The position numbers and the translations under genes are program-made. From contig JAOPWP010000186.1 in assembly GCA_025965615.1 (NCBI GenBank), positions 1 through 37,459 of the forward strand: a stretch of DNA of 37,459 bases, written 5' to 3'. Positions 34,877 to 37,459 of this stretch are shown here, one piece after another; the first letter of the stretch is position 1; every line of letters starts with the position of its first letter. The notes under the pieces are model-generated. The model was not told where the DNA came from, ran no database searches, and saw only the letters and a program-made list of their open reading frames with translations. Source of the stretch: Frankiales bacterium. Its GTDB lineage: Bacteria; Actinomycetota; Actinomycetes; Mycobacteriales; SCTD01.

Positions 34877-35263
34877 ATGGACCGCCTGCGCACCGCGTCG
34901 CCGTACCTGCTGGCGGCGGTGCTCGGCGGGGCCGGAGTCACGCACTTCGTCTCGCCCGGGTTCTACGACGCGCTGATCCCTTCCTTCCTGCCGGCTCCGC
35001 GGGCGTGGATCTACGCGAGCGGCGTCGTCGAGCTGGCCTGCGCGGCAGCCGTGGCCGTGCCCGCGACCCGGCGCAGGGGCGGGCTTGCCTCGGCCGTGCT
35101 GCTCGTCGCGGTCTTCCCCGGGAACCTCTCCATGGCGGTCGAGCCGGGCGACGTGCCGCGCTGGGTCGCCCTCGCGCGGCTCCCCCTGCAGGTCCCGCTG
35201 GTGCTCTGGGCGCTGTCCGTGGCCGAGAAGTTGCCGTCCACAGTCTGGGGACGCCGGCGGTGA
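34877..35263 (+). CDS. DoxX-like membrane protein
   Basis: YLLAAVLGGAGVTHFVSPGFYDALIPSFLPAPRAWIYASGVVELACAAAVAVPATRRRGG. Confidence 0.88.
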   Translation: MDRLRTASPYLLAAVLGGAGVTHFVSPGFYDALIPSFLPAPRAWIYASGVVELACAAAVAVPATRRRGGLASAVLLVAVFPGNLSMAVEPGDVPRWVALARLPLQVPLVLWALSVAEKLPSTVWGRRR

Positions 35264-36258
35264 GCCGGGACCGGGCACGGTCGACCGCGGTCGACGCGGC
35301 CCCCGCGGTCTTCGTCCTGCTGTGGAGCACCGGCTTCGTGGGGGCGAAGTACGGCCTGCCCTACGCGGAGCCGTTCACCTTCCTGGGCCTGCGCCTGGTC
35401 GTCGCCGCAGCGCTGCTGGGCCTGGCCGCCGTCGTGGTCAGCCGGGGTGTCCCGCGCGGCATGACCGCCGCTCAGGCGCGTGCGGCCGCGGTCTCCGGGC
35501 TGCTGCTGCACGGCGCCTACCTCGGGGGCGTCTTCTGGGCCATCGCGTCCGGGACCTCCGCGGGCGTCTCGGCGGTGATCGTGGGCCTGCAGCCGGTGCT
35601 GGTCGCGGCGCTGGCCGTACGCCTGCTCGGCGAGCAGCTCGTCCGCCGCCAGTGGCTCGGGCTCGGTCTCGGCCTCCTGGGCGTGGGACTCGTCGTGGGG
35701 CCGAGCCTCGCCGACTCGTCGGGCCCGACCGGTCCGGGAGTCCTCGCCTGCCTGCTGGCCCTGCTGGGCGGCACCGCCGGGACCCTGTGGCAGAAGCGCC
35801 ACGGGGACGGCACCCCCCTGCTCCAGGGCACAGCCGTCCAGTACGCCGCAGCGGCGGCGGCTCTCGGCGTGCTCTCGCTCGCCACCGAGTCCCGGGAGAT
35901 CTCGTGGACGGGGGAGTTCGTCGGCGCGTTCGTCTGGCTCGTCCTGGTCCTGTCGATCGGTGCCGTGCTGCTGCTGCTGGCCCTGCTGCGCCGGGGGACG
36001 GCCTCGCGCGTGTCGAGCCTGTTCTTCCTCGTCCCCCCGGTCACCGCGGTCCAGGCCTACCTGCTGTTCGACGAGCGGCTCGCGGCCGTCTCCGTGATCG
36101 GGGTGGTCGTCACGGCGCTCGGGGTGGCGCTGGTCGTGCGCGGCGGGAGATCCACAGGTACGTCCCCACCCGCTGCACAGCCGGCGCCCGGCGCCGTCCA
36201 CACCGGGCCCACAGCCGGCCCCACAGGCCCGCTTGGCGGACGTGCCGAGGATCCGTAG
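35260..36258 (+). CDS. EamA/DMT family transporter
   Basis: VFVLLWSTGFVGAKYGLPYAEPFTFLGLRLVVAAALL...; ten TM; 4-nt GTGA overlap with the DoxX gene. Confidence 0.92.
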   Translation: MSRDRARSTAVDAAPAVFVLLWSTGFVGAKYGLPYAEPFTFLGLRLVVAAALLGLAAVVVSRGVPRGMTAAQARAAAVSGLLLHGAYLGGVFWAIASGTSAGVSAVIVGLQPVLVAALAVRLLGEQLVRRQWLGLGLGLLGVGLVVGPSLADSSGPTGPGVLACLLALLGGTAGTLWQKRHGDGTPLLQGTAVQYAAAAAALGVLSLATESREISWTGEFVGAFVWLVLVLSIGAVLLLLALLRRGTASRVSSLFFLVPPVTAVQAYLLFDERLAAVSVIGVVVTALGVALVVRGGRSTGTSPPAAQPAPGAVHTGPTAGPTGPLGGRAEDP

Positions 36259-36282
36259 CGTCGGCGACCGACGCACCCGGAG

Positions 36283-36489
36283 GTGGCCGTGACCGTGCAG
36301 ATCGACATCGCCCGGAAGACCGAGGACCCGGCCCTCGACGAGGCCGTCGCCCGGATCCGGGACCTGGCTGGTCGGCTGTGGGCGGTGAGGTCTGCCCACC
36401 GGCCCTCCGGCCCTGGGCGGCGTGCCCGCAACCGGTGCGCAGGCTGCGGTCAGCAGCTGCCCTGCGCGACGCTGCTCGCAGCGGGGTGA
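36283..36489 (+). CDS. Small hypothetical protein with C-terminal Cys motif
   Basis: GTG start after GGAGGTG; ...NRCAGCGQQLPCATLLAAG. Confidence 0.5.
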   Translation: MAVTVQIDIARKTEDPALDEAVARIRDLAGRLWAVRSAHRPSGPGRRARNRCAGCGQQLPCATLLAAG

Positions 36490-36516
36490 GCCGCCGGTCC
36501 AGCCAGGGTCCTGCGG

Positions 36517-37459
36517 TCAGACCGCCTGGTCGGCCAGGGTCGAACGGCCGATCTCGACCAGCGGGCCGATTCGCTGCTCGATCCCGTCGAAGCCCGAACC
36601 GATCATCGCGCCGCCACGCACCCTGGCGACGATGCCGGCGCAGACGACGGCCAGCTTGAAGGCGGCGAAGGCTGCGTACCAGGGGAGCGGGGTGAGGTCG
36701 AGCCCCGTGCGCTGCGCGTAGAGCGAGGCCACCTCGGCGCGGGTCGGGAAGCCCGGCAGCACCGTGGCAGCGGGCACGACCAGCGCCGAGGTCCGGGCGC
36801 CGGCGTCGTCGGCTTGCGACCAGTAGCCGAGGAGCACCCCCAGGTCGGCGAGAGGGTCCCCGAGAGTGGACATCTCCCAGTCGAGCACCGCGGCGATCCT
36901 GCCCGGGGCCGACGGATCGAGGATGGTGTTGTCGAGCCGGTAGTCGCCGTGGACGATCGTGTTGCGCTGCGTGACCGGCACCTGCGAGGTCAGGTCGGCG
37001 GCGAGCGCGTCCAGGTCGTCGTGGCCCTCGATGCGGGTGGCGTCCCACTGCTTGCCCCAGCGGCGGACCTGGCGCTCCATGTACCCGTCCGGCCGCCCGA
37101 ACTCGCCGAGCCCCACCTGCGCGGGGTCGACCTCGTGCAGCGCGGCCAGCACCTCGACCAGGCCCTCGCCGACGGCTCGCCGCTGCTCCGGCCGGTCGGC
37201 GTAGCCGGCGGGCAGGGCGTCACGGCAGATGTGCCCCTCGACGAGCTCCATGACGTAGAACGGCTGGCCGAGCACGGCGGCGTCGGTGCACAGGTGGAGC
37301 ATGCGCGGGACCGGGACCGGCGTGCCGGCCAGCGCCGACATCACCGTGTGCTCGCGCACCATGTCGTGCGCGGTGGGCAGGACGTGCCCCAGCGGGGGGC
37401 GGCGCAGCACGACCGCTCCGGCCTCGCTGGAGACCCGGTAGGTGAGGTTGCTCTTGCCC
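36517..37459 (-). CDS. Phosphotransferase family (APH/ACAD10-like kinase) protein, 5' truncated
   Basis: GKSNLTYRV... at the window edge, NTIVHGDYRLDNTILDPSAPGRIAAVLDWEMSTLGDPLADLGVLLGYW. Confidence 0.93.
   Translation of the reverse strand, partial: GKSNLTYRVSSEAGAVVLRRPPLGHVLPTAHDMVREHTVMSALAGTPVPVPRMLHLCTDAAVLGQPFYVMELVEGHICRDALPAGYADRPEQRRAVGEGLVEVLAALHEVDPAQVGLGEFGRPDGYMERQVRRWGKQWDATRIEGHDDLDALAADLTSQVPVTQRNTIVHGDYRLDNTILDPSAPGRIAAVLDWEMSTLGDPLADLGVLLGYWSQADDAGARTSALVVPAATVLPGFPTRAEVASLYAQRTGLDLTPLPWYAAFAAFKLAVVCAGIVARVRGGAMIGSGFDGIEQRIGPLVEIGRSTLADQAV

Noticed and set aside
1-37459. CRISPR arrays, prophage or integron structures
   Set aside because: No spaced direct repeats, att/integrase signatures or phage structural genes; the holin-like protein belongs to a family common on actinobacterial chromosomes.

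Overview
High-GC actinobacterial chromosomal segment, ~37.5 kb, gene-dense, with about 38 supportable protein-coding genes. It carries mostly core or conserved loci: dxs; RNase D; DUF3000; a coproporphyrin-type haem branch (hemE, cgoX/hemY, chdC/hemQ); msrB; tesB; an ABC-F ATPase; and dispersed LigD-like parts (polymerase, 3'-phosphoesterase, ATP-dependent ligase). It also has two sensor-kinase/response-regulator sets, an Arr-type rifamycin ADP-ribosyltransferase, a CmtR-like ArsR regulator with a CDF exporter, a DUF222/13E12-type HNH protein, and an internally deleted IS110 transposase remnant. No rRNA, convincing tRNA or CRISPR was found. Best second-look items: (1) an MSMEG_6728/pyrimidine-dimer-glycosylase-like domain fused to what looks like a catalytically dead RecQ-type helicase; (2) a perfect LexA/SOS palindrome abutting a leaderless promoter on the 13E12-type gene; (3) a CmtR-like operator embedded in a leaderless promoter; (4) a window-wide TANNNT-N6-start-codon leaderless architecture; (5) an ABC-F protein with three CTN-to-CAN changes in its second Walker B/D-loop; (6) a haem cluster split by an MFS/flavoenzyme pair plus an IS110 scar. 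All assignments were made by eye from translated motifs; no database search was run.
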